Source: Lentisphaerota bacterium
Lineage (GTDB): Bacteria > Verrucomicrobiota > Lentisphaeria > Oligosphaerales > JABHEG01
Length of the DNA: 64,000 nt
Assembly: GCA_018676675.1 (NCBI GenBank)
Contig: JABHEG010000042.1
Coordinates: forward strand, 62,001 to 126,000
Direction: 5' to 3'
This document shows, piece after piece, positions 9,024-17,937 of the stretch (positions are counted from its first letter, which is position 1; each line of letters opens with the position of its first letter). The position numbers and the translations under genes are program-made. A model generated the notes under the pieces. It ran no database searches. It was given only the letters and a program-made list of their open reading frames with translations, and was not told where the DNA came from.

Positions 9024-9629
9024 TCATTCCCACCGGTTTTCAATCACCACGTCTGCCATGGGTAACTGTCCGCCGCGGGGCCAGGCCTCCTTTATCGGCT
9101 TGCCGATAGCCACGAACATGGCGATGGCATGGTCAGCGGGGAGATTGATCAGCTCGCCCACTGCGTCGTAGTCGAAGCCGTCCATCGGGCAGGATTCGTA
9201 TCCCATCGCTTTGGCAGCCAGCATGAGGGTTTGCGCAGCGATCCCACAGGAGCGCATGCCCTCGTCGCGTTGAACCTGTTCGCGTCCGCGGTAGTAGGCA
9301 TCGAGTGCGGGGAGGATGAAATCCTGCACCGGCTGGTCTGCGTTGGCCCAGTAGCATTCCGGTTTCTTCTCCCAGGACTTCAGGTCAGCACAGAGGATGA
9401 CCAGAAGCGATGCATCGGTCACCTGTGCCTGGTCCCAGGCGACGGCGCGGATCTGCTCGCGGAGGGCTTGGTCCCGAACGACAACAAATCGCCAGTTCTG
9501 GATGTTGAACGCCGTTGGGGCCAGCATCGCGAGAGAGAGCAGCTTCTCTGTTTCGTCTTCAGACATCCGGTGTTCGGGATTGTAGTGTTTGACCGAACGA
9601 CGGTCTGCAATGGCTTTCAGTGTGTTCAT
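9024..9629 (-). CDS. Nitroreductase-family FMN oxidoreductase
   Basis: A 201-residue protein of the nitroreductase fold, which uses FMN and NAD(P)H to reduce quinones, nitro compounds or enones. The N-terminal RRSVKHYNPEHRM (FMN phosphate contact) and LAPTAFNIQNWRFVVV (the usual SSxNxQPW-type loop) are visible, as is a central AAQTLMLAAKAMGYESCPMDGFD and a final GKPIKEAWPRGGQLP. Length is normal for the YdfN/MhqN type. AGGAAG precedes the ATG. It lies 35 bases upstream of the kinase gene in the same orientation and may be co-transcribed, though a functional link is not obvious. Confidence 0.86.
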   Translation of the reverse strand: MNTLKAIADRRSVKHYNPEHRMSEDETEKLLSLAMLAPTAFNIQNWRFVVVRDQALREQIRAVAWDQAQVTDASLLVILCADLKSWEKKPECYWANADQPVQDFILPALDAYYRGREQVQRDEGMRSCGIAAQTLMLAAKAMGYESCPMDGFDYDAVGELINLPADHAIAMFVAIGKPIKEAWPRGGQLPMADVVIENRWE

Positions 9630-9816
9630 GTGAGTTCGCTTCCTGCACTCCTGTTCGACATGTGCCTACATCCCACGATATTGACGGGATGCCAGTCTGG
9701 CAACTTGTGACACCGGATTTGGGTGGCTGTTTCACGCTCCCGACCGCGGCGTCGGCCTTCGCACCCAGTCGCGAGTGGAGCAATCCCAATACATCGGCAA
9801 CGTGGTGAGGTCCCGA

Positions 9817-12800
9817 ATGAGACGTACTGCAAGATCCGTGCTTGTCGCGGTCGCTCTGCTTCTGCTTCCCGGCCGTATCGTTGCTCAGGAGGCGTTGTTT
9901 GTGTGGCCACTTGCGCAGCCGGTGATGAAGCACTGGCGTGCCAAAGACAACTGCACGTTGGAGCATGTGCAGGACGGTGAAGGGGCGCTCAGGTGGCGCA
10001 CTGAATTCGGCCGCTTCAATTTCGGCTGGACGACCCGTCATCTCGCGCCGAAACTCGATTTTACCGATGCGGGGGCGGTCTCATTCAAGGTGAGAGGCGA
10101 CGGTTCGGGCCACTTCCTCAGTCTGCAGCTTGGGTATACGGAGCGAGGTAAACGGTCTCTCTACTACGTGAACAAGGCCGATGGCGTTGTGCTCGATTTC
10201 GCGGAGTGGCGAGACGTGTCCTTCAGCCTGGCCCGGTTCAGTCCTCCCACGGGGCGCGATCCACGTGCGGACATGACGCAGGTGGCGTTCATCGAGTTCT
10301 TTGTGGAGCGGAAAGGGAAGGGGAGTCGCACGGATCTCATGTTGGATGATGTCCGAGTACTCAAGGCCCCCCCTGAGAGAGCTGCCGAGCTGACCCAACT
10401 CTGGGGGATGTTCGCAGAAATGGGGCGGCAATCACCCGCGAGCGATGGCTCTAATGTGTTGCCCAATTCAGGCTTCGAGGTCGAACTGAATCAGGATGGC
10501 TTACCGGATCTCTGGCGCTGCGGGGACTGGAACACAGGTAGCAAGACAGCGTGGGATACTGACGTTGCTCACAGCGGGGGGGCAAGTGTGCGAATCACCT
10601 GCTCAACCGACAAGCAACGTGGATCCTTCGCGTTTCGGCCGGTGGTTGGCCCCGGACCATGGCTATTCGAAGCCCACTGCCGTGCCGACGACGCGATGAA
10701 GACTGACGGAAGAAACGGGCCTGTGGCCCGTCTCATCGCGGTCAACGAGAAAGGCGATCAGTGCGGCACGTTCCACGCGCGAGGCGGCGTGGGTGACGGG
10801 CAATGGCAGAAGGTCGCCGTGGCGTTTGAGCTTCCGCCCGGGGCCAAACACATCAACCTCGACCTGTTCAATCTCTTCGCCGCGGGGAGTGTGTGGTGGG
10901 ACGACGTATCCCTGCGTTTTGACACCGTTCGGGCCACGCGGCAGGAGGAAGAACGTCGGCTGGAGGCCCAACGGGCCGAAGAGGCCGGTGGGATGCTCGA
11001 GGGAGTCACAGCCCTGGTGACAGCGTTGCCTGAGGACGCCCCGGCCGGGAAGCTGAAGAAGGCGGCATTGATGTGGGCGCTCGAAGATGCCAAGGCATCC
11101 CTCGAAGCGGGGCTTGGGACCGAGGCCGTTACCACGCTCACAGGTCTCAAACAGGCGACCGGGAGGGCGATTGGCCGCCGTGTTGATCCGCCCGCTGAGC
11201 TCATGTTCCCCATGCCTGGCCTTGCGTCAAATCCTTACGCGCAGGGAGTGATCGGGCGGGCAGCCTCCGTACTCCGTTCGAAGACACTCTACAAAAAGGG
11301 GGATGAAGGCTACAGCCAGGTCAGCAATGCGTGGAGTTTCTCGACCATGGGCAACAACGTCTACGCCGCCACGTGGGGGCTGTGCTACCCCGAGAGTCCC
11401 CACGCTGCTGATCCCGAACTCCTCATCCGCGTCCTGCGCCTTCTTCAGGCCATCTTTCAGAACCATCGGGATGGTGACTTCAACCCCGGTCGAGAAGCCG
11501 TTCATGGGAGGGATCCCAACATCAACCGCTTCTGCTTCGTGCCGACATTCGAGGCCTATCTGTTGCTGACCGCGACCTATCCAGATTTGCTTCTGCCAAG
11601 CAAACGCGCGGAGTGGCTGGCTTCTGCCCGGGAAGCCACCGAACATCAGGTCAGGACCTATGGCATCCGGGCCAGGAATGAACCTCCCCACTGCTATTAC
11701 GCCAACATGGATGTGCACTACATGCTGATGCTCGAGCTCGCCGCACGGATGTTTGACTCCCCGAGATATCACGGCGAGGCCGAGACGTTCTGCAAGCTCA
11801 CGGCTGATGCCCTCTATCCCGACGGCGCGTTCTCCTACCATGGGTTCCAGAACGAGTGCTTCACCTACCACCAGATCAACGTGGCACAGTTGGCTCGGTA
11901 TTGGCAGCTGACCGGGAGTGAACTCGCCCGCGACACGGTCGTGAAGAGCCGCCCGTACTACCCGTACAACGTCGAGCCCGGAGGCGTTCCGGAGTACTAC
12001 ACGGATTGTTTTTGGAAACACTATTGGAGCGGGATCAGCCCGATTGGGCCGGAGATCGTGGCCGGTATGACCGGCTGTGCCCACAACCGCCGGATTGCCC
12101 TGGACGAGTTGCGTTGGGCCAAACCAAACCACTACTACGCCATCTATGCCGGGACGCTCTATCGGCCTGGGATCAGAGACGAGCCGCTGCCGAATGACTT
12201 CCTCATCTATGATCGCAACGTTGAGGGGCCCCGTGGGCGGTTCGGCCGCTGGAGCTTTGCCGGGACGACACGGTTCCTGGGGGAAGGCTGTCAGGGGAAG
12301 GACACTTTCGTGGGCGGGATGATCGTTGATGAGCCCAACCGTCGTTTCCCACTGAACGCGGCTCTTCAGGTGGTCACGAACCAGTTCCGGCTCCATCCCC
12401 GGACCAAATCGGAGAAGTGTCGGCGCTGGCGAGAATGCCGCTATCTCTCACAGGAAGAACACAACGCGGTGACTGTCGCTGACACGTTCGCGGCGCTCTC
12501 CACGCGCTACCGGATTCAGAATGTGGCCTGGGGCGGCAAGTCGACTCTGACCGAATGGGCCGGTGATCAGCAGTGGTTTCTGACTCCTCATGGACTCTAT
12601 GGTGTGCTCGCCATAGAGCCACTTACCGACCAGCAGGCGTACTCCATCCACGGGCGAGTCCGGTTCGGCATGAACAAGGAGATCGAGCGTAAAGGCGATG
12701 CCTTCTTCAAGTATGGCGGTCTCCTGTGTCGTCTCCACGCCCACAACTACTCGGACGTGATCACAGAGAAGTCAGAGACGTTCTACATCGACAAGCCTGA

Positions 12801-13197
12801 GCGATTCCGGAGCACGGAAATCGTGCTGCGAGATCGAGGGATCGTCGAGGGAGGCGAGGGGGCGTTGTTGCCCTATGCCAAGGGCACACGGCAGTTCTTC
12901 ACGGTGGAGGTGCTGCCCTATTGGTCCGCGCTTGCCGAGAGCGTCCGGCCGATCGCGTCGGTTGAGGGCGTCTGTGGTCTGGAGGTGTGCATGGATGGCC
13001 GTTGGCTTCTGCTTGCGCAAAATACCACAGGGGAAGACAAGGTTTTCGAAGCTGCCCTGCCTTGGGCGGCCGCTGGCAGCGTTGTCCACAGAAGTGGAGG
13101 ACACACGTCTTCCCCCGTTGCGCTTGTTGCCCCGGCCGGTGCTGTGAAGGTCGACATACCTGCCCATTCCCACGTCGTGTTGGAGAAGGTCCGATGA
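9817..13197 (+). CDS. Large secreted CBM plus alpha/alpha-toroid polysaccharide lyase-like protein
   Basis: An 1126-residue secreted protein of unrecognised exact family. It has a signal peptide (residues 1-23), a beta-sandwich carbohydrate-binding region (about 25-185), a second binding module starting VLPNSGFEVELNQDGLPD (about 205-380) and a helical linker. An alpha/alpha-toroid region (about 470-790) follows with NNVYAATWGLCYP, HCYYANMDVHYMLM and FSYHGFQNECFTYHQINV, then a C-terminal beta-sandwich. The layout resembles heparinase II/III and hyaluronate-type lyases. Tyr, His and Asn residues in the FSYHGFQNECFTYHQ stretch are candidates for catalysis. ATG 9817 was chosen because GAGG lies six bases upstream and the signal peptide starts there. 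It overlaps the next gene by ATGA. Confidence 0.72.
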   Translation: MRRTARSVLVAVALLLLPGRIVAQEALFVWPLAQPVMKHWRAKDNCTLEHVQDGEGALRWRTEFGRFNFGWTTRHLAPKLDFTDAGAVSFKVRGDGSGHFLSLQLGYTERGKRSLYYVNKADGVVLDFAEWRDVSFSLARFSPPTGRDPRADMTQVAFIEFFVERKGKGSRTDLMLDDVRVLKAPPERAAELTQLWGMFAEMGRQSPASDGSNVLPNSGFEVELNQDGLPDLWRCGDWNTGSKTAWDTDVAHSGGASVRITCSTDKQRGSFAFRPVVGPGPWLFEAHCRADDAMKTDGRNGPVARLIAVNEKGDQCGTFHARGGVGDGQWQKVAVAFELPPGAKHINLDLFNLFAAGSVWWDDVSLRFDTVRATRQEEERRLEAQRAEEAGGMLEGVTALVTALPEDAPAGKLKKAALMWALEDAKASLEAGLGTEAVTTLTGLKQATGRAIGRRVDPPAELMFPMPGLASNPYAQGVIGRAASVLRSKTLYKKGDEGYSQVSNAWSFSTMGNNVYAATWGLCYPESPHAADPELLIRVLRLLQAIFQNHRDGDFNPGREAVHGRDPNINRFCFVPTFEAYLLLTATYPDLLLPSKRAEWLASAREATEHQVRTYGIRARNEPPHCYYANMDVHYMLMLELAARMFDSPRYHGEAETFCKLTADALYPDGAFSYHGFQNECFTYHQINVAQLARYWQLTGSELARDTVVKSRPYYPYNVEPGGVPEYYTDCFWKHYWSGISPIGPEIVAGMTGCAHNRRIALDELRWAKPNHYYAIYAGTLYRPGIRDEPLPNDFLIYDRNVEGPRGRFGRWSFAGTTRFLGEGCQGKDTFVGGMIVDEPNRRFPLNAALQVVTNQFRLHPRTKSEKCRRWRECRYLSQEEHNAVTVADTFAALSTRYRIQNVAWGGKSTLTEWAGDQQWFLTPHGLYGVLAIEPLTDQQAYSIHGRVRFGMNKEIERKGDAFFKYGGLLCRLHAHNYSDVITEKSETFYIDKPERFRSTEIVLRDRGIVEGGEGALLPYAKGTRQFFTVEVLPYWSALAESVRPIASVEGVCGLEVCMDGRWLLLAQNTTGEDKVFEAALPWAAAGSVVHRSGGHTSSPVALVAPAGAVKVDIPAHSHVVLEKVR

Positions 13198-14444
13198 AGG
13201 ATGTGATCATCAGTGCTGCGCTTCTTGTTGCCGGAACGATGTCTGCCGCCACGCTCGAGGTCGAGGGCGAATCGTACAGCAACGTCGGCGGTCCCAGCAA
13301 GATCCGGCTGGTAGACCGACCTTCGGCGTCTGGTGGGAAGGTTGTGAGTTACTGGGAGGAACCCGGGGTGTGGCTGGAGTGGGAGTTCAACGTTCCTGAC
13401 ACGGGGAACTACGCCATCAGCATTCGCTATGCGTGCGCCCATCCGGAGTCCTTTCGACGGGTCGAGGTCGACGGTGAGATGCCCAGTCCATCGTGCAAGC
13501 GCATGCGCTTTGCTGGCTCCGGTAGTTGGGCCACGCACGCGGTTGCCACGCTCTGTGACGAGCGTGGGGCACCATTGGTGATGCCGTTTGCCGCAGGGCA
13601 ACACCGGCTGCGAATGAGCAATGTGGACAGTGTGGGATTGGCAGTGGATGTGATCTATGTCCATGATCCGGGGCGTGCGTTCACTGACGTTGCGTTGTCG
13701 GAGAGCGAGGCTGCGGAGATCGCAGACCGCGTGAGGAAAGCTCCGGATCGCTCCGCAGTGTCGAACGGCGATGTCCTTGCCTTGGGGGATGTTCGCGTTG
13801 TCTTTGGTCCTGAGACGGAGCATTGGGCGTGGGCCTCCAACACCTCTTTTGACGTTCCCCCGCAGTCTGCTGCCAAGATCTGGAGCGCCCGGACCCGGAA
13901 CATCGTTGCCCAACTTCGTCGTGTGGGCGATCTCTATGAACTGTACGCAACAGACGGGCACGCCCTTTATGTCGTGGCTGCCGCTTCTGAGCCACGGAGC
14001 CACAGGCTGCCGCTTTGGCCCAGAGCCTACGCGGAGGGAACGACCCTCAGGGAACTCGTGCTGTGGCGGACAGCAGAACGGGTTGTGTGTGTCAGGGAGG
14101 ACAAGCTCGTCGAGTCGGCGACGGCGTGGCGACTTGGTGGAGCACAACTGACCGGCAGCGTTGCCATCGGCCCGGCAGGCAAGGCGCTTGTGTTTGATGA
14201 GCCCGTTCGTGTTGCCGCGGCCAAGTTCTGTCCCCCGACATGGTCGGAGGCCGGCCTGGAGGTCAGCGTCGAGGCTGATGGTCAGACCGACACGCTGCGT
14301 TCATCTGCCTTCGACTATCCGGCGTTGGGAGCCTTCTACGGCTACGGTCGTTTTCAGATCGAGTTCACCTGGGGTAAGGGACTGGATCGCTGCGTGCTCA
14401 CGGATTTGGCGACCAAGGAGCGAGTGGTGCTGGTGAGCGAGTAG
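13194..14444 (+). CDS. Secreted protein with N-terminal CBM35/CBM6-like domain
   Basis: A 416-residue protein with a short signal peptide (MKDVIISAALLVAGTMSAA). Residues 20-160 look like a CBM35/CBM6-type module: the LEVEGESYSNVGG opening, WLEWEFNVPDTGNYAISIRYA and the closing GLAVDVIYVHD are characteristic. The rest is beta-rich, with no catalytic motif I can name. The ATG at 13194 overlaps the stop of the preceding lyase-like gene by four bases, so the two are translationally coupled and probably act on the same glycan. It is followed by a hairpin terminator. Confidence 0.7.
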   Translation: MKDVIISAALLVAGTMSAATLEVEGESYSNVGGPSKIRLVDRPSASGGKVVSYWEEPGVWLEWEFNVPDTGNYAISIRYACAHPESFRRVEVDGEMPSPSCKRMRFAGSGSWATHAVATLCDERGAPLVMPFAAGQHRLRMSNVDSVGLAVDVIYVHDPGRAFTDVALSESEAAEIADRVRKAPDRSAVSNGDVLALGDVRVVFGPETEHWAWASNTSFDVPPQSAAKIWSARTRNIVAQLRRVGDLYELYATDGHALYVVAAASEPRSHRLPLWPRAYAEGTTLRELVLWRTAERVVCVREDKLVESATAWRLGGAQLTGSVAIGPAGKALVFDEPVRVAAAKFCPPTWSEAGLEVSVEADGQTDTLRSSAFDYPALGAFYGYGRFQIEFTWGKGLDRCVLTDLATKERVVLVSE

Positions 14445-14451
14445 ATCGCGG

Positions 14452-14480
14452 GCGAGCGGGGTGGAATCGCTCGCTTTGTT
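14452..14480 (+). terminator. Hairpin terminator after the lyase/CBM gene pair
   Basis: Arms GCGAGCG (14452-14458) and CGCTCGC (14468-14474) form a perfect 7-bp stem around a 9-base loop, followed by TTTGTT. It sits eight bases after the stop codon of the CBM gene. The U-tract is short, so termination may be partial. Confidence 0.55.
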
Positions 14481-14612
14481 GGTCCCGATGGGCGGACCTT
14501 GCCCCGGATTGGTCTTTCGGCCTGAGTGATCATGTGCTGCGATGTTCAGGAGAAGAACGTTATATGCGAGTTGAGCGCGTCCTGCGGGGCTTTATGCCGA
14601 TTGCCGTCTGGG

Positions 14613-14717
14613 CACTCGCTTCTGTCTGAGGAGATGGGGGGATGGTCCGGCGATCCCAAGGCCGCGCGGGAACTGCCGGATCACACTCTCATCGACTATA
14701 TTCGTGTCTGGCAATAG
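14613..14717 (+). pseudogene. 3' remnant of a GH16-like secreted glycanase gene
   Basis: An open frame starting upstream ends with SLLSEEMGGWSGDP, then PDHTLIDYIRVWQ and a stop. The pattern GGWxGDP...LPDxxxIDYIRVWQ is the C-terminal strand of GH16-type (concanavalin-like) glycanases. There is no matching N-terminal or catalytic part (ExDxxE) upstream; the preceding bases belong to the terminator and unrelated sequence. I read this as the last 35 or so codons of a deleted gene, left between the CBM gene and the sulfatase. A start at 14526 could give a 63-residue peptide, but the first 28 residues look random. Confidence 0.55.
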
Positions 14718-14775
14718 GACGAGACAGAACCGTGAACCACTGAACCGTAAACCCGCCCCTCGGGGAGACGTAGTC

Positions 14776-17400
14776 ATGCCGTCAGCTGCCGCATCGCCGA
14801 CCTTTCCTTCGATATCTCGCCGAGATTTCCTCCGCGCATCCGGAGTCGCGGCGGGTGTTGCTGCATTCGGCGCCCCGGTGGGGCTCCAGTCCGCGGAAGG
14901 CACGCTTCGTCCCAACATTCTCTGGATCAGCACTGAAGACATCAGCCCGGATCTGGGATGCTATGGCGATGCCTACGCGGTGACGCCGAACATTGACGCA
15001 TTTGCCAAGGGGGCCGTGCGCTATGACAACGCGTATGCGCACATGGGGGTTTGCGCCCCGGCTCGGTCGGGGATCATCACCGGTATGTATCCGACGTCGA
15101 TGGGGACGAACCACATGCGCTGCAGAGGCGTGCCACAGCCTGAGGTGCGGTGCTTCACAGAGCACCTGCGGGCTGCGGGCTATTACTGCACAAATCGCAG
15201 CAAAACGGACTATCAGTTCAACTCCCCGATGACAGCCTGGGACAAAGGGAAAGCTGACTGGCGTGGGCGCCCGGAGGGAAGCCCGTTCTTCTCGGTCATC
15301 AACATCGGCACGACCCACGAGAGCCAGATCCGCAGCGCCAGGCGACGGAAGGAGTGTGACCAAAAACTCTCGGCCGATGAACTTCACGATCCGACAGAGG
15401 CCGTGCTCCCGCCATACTATCCCGATACGTCGGTCGTCCGGAAAGACTGGGCCCAGTACTACGACATCATCACCCTGATGGACAGGCAGGTTGCGGATAT
15501 TCTCGCCAAACTGGAGGAAGATGGATTGGCGGAGGACACGATTGTCTGGTTCTGGGGCGACCACGGGCGCGGTCTCCCGCGTGGCAAGCGCTGGATCTAT
15601 GATTCCGGACTCAAGTTCCCGCTCATCATTCGCATTCCCCGCACGCTTCGAGCCGCGGCAAGAGGAGGGGGAGATCTACCCGGAGCGGGAGGATCATCCA
15701 GCGAGTTGGTCAGCTTCGTTGACTTCGCCCCAACCATGCTGTCGCTCGCAGGGATTCCAGTGCCTCCCCACATCCAGGGGCAGGCTTTCCTGGGGACGAC
15801 GCGAGCCGCCCCGCGGCGCTACATCTACGCCGCTCGAGACCGTGTCGACGAGGCCTTCGATATGATCCGCGCTGTCCGTGATGGGCGTTTCAAGTACATC
15901 CGCAATTTCATGGCCCATCTGCCACGCTCGCTTGATGTCTCCTACATGAACCAGATGCCCACGATGAAGGAGATGCGGCGTTTGTACGCCGAGGGCAAAC
16001 TCAGCCCCGGGCCGCAGATGCAGTACTTCGAACCAACGAAGCCGGTCGAGGAACTCTATGACTGCGCCTCCGATCCTCATGAGGTCAGCAACCTGGCCAC
16101 TGATCCGGCTCACAGGACGACACTGCTGCGCCTGCGGGAGGTCCTTTTTGACTGGATGCGGGAGATGGGCGACTTCGGACTCCTTCCGGAACCGGAATTT
16201 GACGCGGTGAAGCGCCCCGGTGACACGGTGGAGACGGCCGCTGCTCCCGGATTCAGCGTGGCCGCCGCAGACGACAGTAGGGGGAACGTAGTCGCGATAC
16301 GTAGTACGACTCCCGGAGCATCAATAGCGTGTGCCGTGGATCGGCGTAGACCCGAAGAAATACCCAGCGGGATCGTGCTGGGGGTGGAGAAGGCGACAAT
16401 CCATGGCAAAGGACTGAAGCGGCGGCCCGGTCGCGGAATCACCAACTGGATTGACCCGAAGACCTGGGTCAGCTGGACCGTGAACATCCCCCGGGCGGGG
16501 AAGATGCCAGTCCATGTGCTCCAGGCCCGGGTGGGGGCAGGGCGCCCCTATGAGGTGCGCGTGGGTGAATCTGTCCTCAAGGGCATGGTGCAGAACACGG
16601 AGGACTGGTCCAACCACCAACACATTCATCTTGGGGAAGTGAGCATCCCTGCCGCCGGCAAATATACCGTCTCACTGAGGCCGACCGAGCTGGACAAGCG
16701 TTACTCCATGGACCTCAAAGCCGTGGTTCTGGATGGCAGGAATCTGTCCACGGCCAAGGGAGATCCGGAATGGGGGCTCTACAGCAACCCAGTCGTGTTG
16801 CAGGCGGGGCAAAGGCTTCGAACGAAAGCGTGTCGACTCGGTTTTCGCGACAGCAAGGTCGTTGAGTACCGTGCCGGAGAGACGCCCGCCGCCCCTGAAG
16901 CGAATCAGGCGTTACCGCACTGGCGTCACCGCGTCTCCGCCGAAGACCTCGAGCGGATCCTGGCGTTGAAGAGGCTGGACGGGCAGGGGGAGGCTGCTCT
17001 CAGGCAATACCGACGTGTGCTGTCAGGAAGCGATCCCTGCGCATCCATGCGCTATTGGGCTGTGCTCGGACTCCATACGGCATCCTATGGTTCTGCGTCC
17101 CCTGTTCCAGCCAGTGAGGCGAAGGAACTCTTCACTGCGCTCCTGACGGATCCAGCTGCGATCGTTCGCATTACCGCGGCCATGGCGCTTTGCCAACGTG
17201 GCTTTCCGAAGAGGGCGTTGCCTGTGTTGGTGAAGGAACTTGAGGGCAACCCATTGGCCAGCGGGAAGCACTTCGCGGCGACGGCGCTTCATCAGGTTGG
17301 GGAGCAGGCCCGGCCAGTACTCTCTGCTATCCAAGCGGGTGCCAAAGCAGGTGGGTACACGGCACGAACGTGCAAGAATATCCTGGCGGGGCTGGAGTGA
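14776..17400 (+). CDS. Tat-exported sulfatase with C-terminal CBM-like and HEAT-like domains
   Basis: An 874-residue type I sulfatase. The Tat signal (SRRDFLRAS, residues 14-22) implies folded export. The catalytic signature CAPAR (93-97) carries the Cys converted to formylglycine. The metal site at the start is NILWISTEDISPD, with the later WFWGDHGRGLPRGKRW holding the DH pair. The sulfatase part ends near 480. A beta-rich region follows (about 480-680), including a module with GKYTVSLRP. The last 170 residues are Ala/Leu-rich helical repeats of the HEAT kind. ATG 14776 has GGGGAGA seven bases upstream. Substrate (sulfated glycan) is not readable. An anaerobic or aerobic sulfatase-maturing enzyme is needed but is not in the window. 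Confidence 0.88.
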   Translation: MPSAAASPTFPSISRRDFLRASGVAAGVAAFGAPVGLQSAEGTLRPNILWISTEDISPDLGCYGDAYAVTPNIDAFAKGAVRYDNAYAHMGVCAPARSGIITGMYPTSMGTNHMRCRGVPQPEVRCFTEHLRAAGYYCTNRSKTDYQFNSPMTAWDKGKADWRGRPEGSPFFSVINIGTTHESQIRSARRRKECDQKLSADELHDPTEAVLPPYYPDTSVVRKDWAQYYDIITLMDRQVADILAKLEEDGLAEDTIVWFWGDHGRGLPRGKRWIYDSGLKFPLIIRIPRTLRAAARGGGDLPGAGGSSSELVSFVDFAPTMLSLAGIPVPPHIQGQAFLGTTRAAPRRYIYAARDRVDEAFDMIRAVRDGRFKYIRNFMAHLPRSLDVSYMNQMPTMKEMRRLYAEGKLSPGPQMQYFEPTKPVEELYDCASDPHEVSNLATDPAHRTTLLRLREVLFDWMREMGDFGLLPEPEFDAVKRPGDTVETAAAPGFSVAAADDSRGNVVAIRSTTPGASIACAVDRRRPEEIPSGIVLGVEKATIHGKGLKRRPGRGITNWIDPKTWVSWTVNIPRAGKMPVHVLQARVGAGRPYEVRVGESVLKGMVQNTEDWSNHQHIHLGEVSIPAAGKYTVSLRPTELDKRYSMDLKAVVLDGRNLSTAKGDPEWGLYSNPVVLQAGQRLRTKACRLGFRDSKVVEYRAGETPAAPEANQALPHWRHRVSAEDLERILALKRLDGQGEAALRQYRRVLSGSDPCASMRYWAVLGLHTASYGSASPVPASEAKELFTALLTDPAAIVRITAAMALCQRGFPKRALPVLVKELEGNPLASGKHFAATALHQVGEQARPVLSAIQAGAKAGGYTARTCKNILAGLE

Positions 17401-17406
17401 GGGCGT

Positions 17407-17551
17407 CCCGTTGGTCAGGGCTCTGCGGAACGGGCTGGGCACAACGTAAGCGGTCTTCGTTTGGCCTGGACCGAGCCGCGCACAACGTAAGCGGTCTTCC
17501 CCGGGCGGAAGGGCTCTTTCGGACTGCCCCCTCCCGTTGGTCAGGGCTCTG
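17407..17551. repeat. Pair of interleaved short direct repeats between two sulfatase genes
   Basis: Two 19-base copies of CCCGTTGGTCAGGGCTCTG occur at 17407-17425 and 17533-17551. Two 20-base copies of GCACAACGTAAGCGGTCTTC lie between them at 17439-17458 and 17480-17499. Each outer copy is followed by a similar GGAACGGG or GGACGGG. The order A-B-B-A in a convergent intergenic gap suggests local duplication or a small repeat element; no coding potential is seen. Confidence 0.75.
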
Positions 17552-17578
17552 AAGGACGGGGAGTGCTTCCACAACGGG

Positions 17579-17937
17579 TCACTTGAAGGTCCAGGCTTTG
17601 ACCAGTTCGTCGGTCTGTGAATCCGTGTAGCGGATCGACTGGACTTCAACGGGGGTCTTCTGGGCCGGCAGGTAGAGGCGAATGATCTGGACTTTCTCTT
17701 TGACCGGGAGGTCAATGACGACGTCCTTCCACTCCGTTCCCGGTGGCAGGGAGAACGTCACTGCCTGTCCTTTCGGGGGGAACGTCTTTTGAGCGGCTGT
17801 TTTCCACCAGATCTTTCCGGGGCCGCCGTTCGTGCTCCGGGCTCGGAGCGTGAGCGTCATCGGCGCGCCGTGCCGTATCTGGGCGGTTCCCAGGAACGGA
17901 GCCTTGCCATCCGCCTCGATCCGCAGTGCTCCTGGGA
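17579..17937 (-). pseudogene. Out-of-frame C-terminal domain of the preceding sulfatase
   Basis: In the frame one base away from the sulfatase, the sequence reads VVPGALRIEADGKAPFLG, then beta-rich residues with TNGGPGKIWWKT and VDLP-like strands, and stops after TDELVKAWTFK. This is the usual C-terminal beta-sandwich that follows the catalytic domain in this sulfatase family. Joined to the upstream frame it would give a protein of about 660 residues. It has no start codon or ribosome site of its own at the junction. Confidence 0.72.

Noticed and set aside
11227..12396. A 389-codon minus-strand frame opposite the large lyase-like gene
   Set aside because: Composition is that of an antisense shadow; no motif, no ribosome site, and the plus strand has a signal peptide and domain structure.
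12918..14147. A 409-codon minus-strand frame across the lyase/CBM junction
   Set aside because: Arg/Pro/Ser-rich shadow; it spans two well-supported genes on the other strand.
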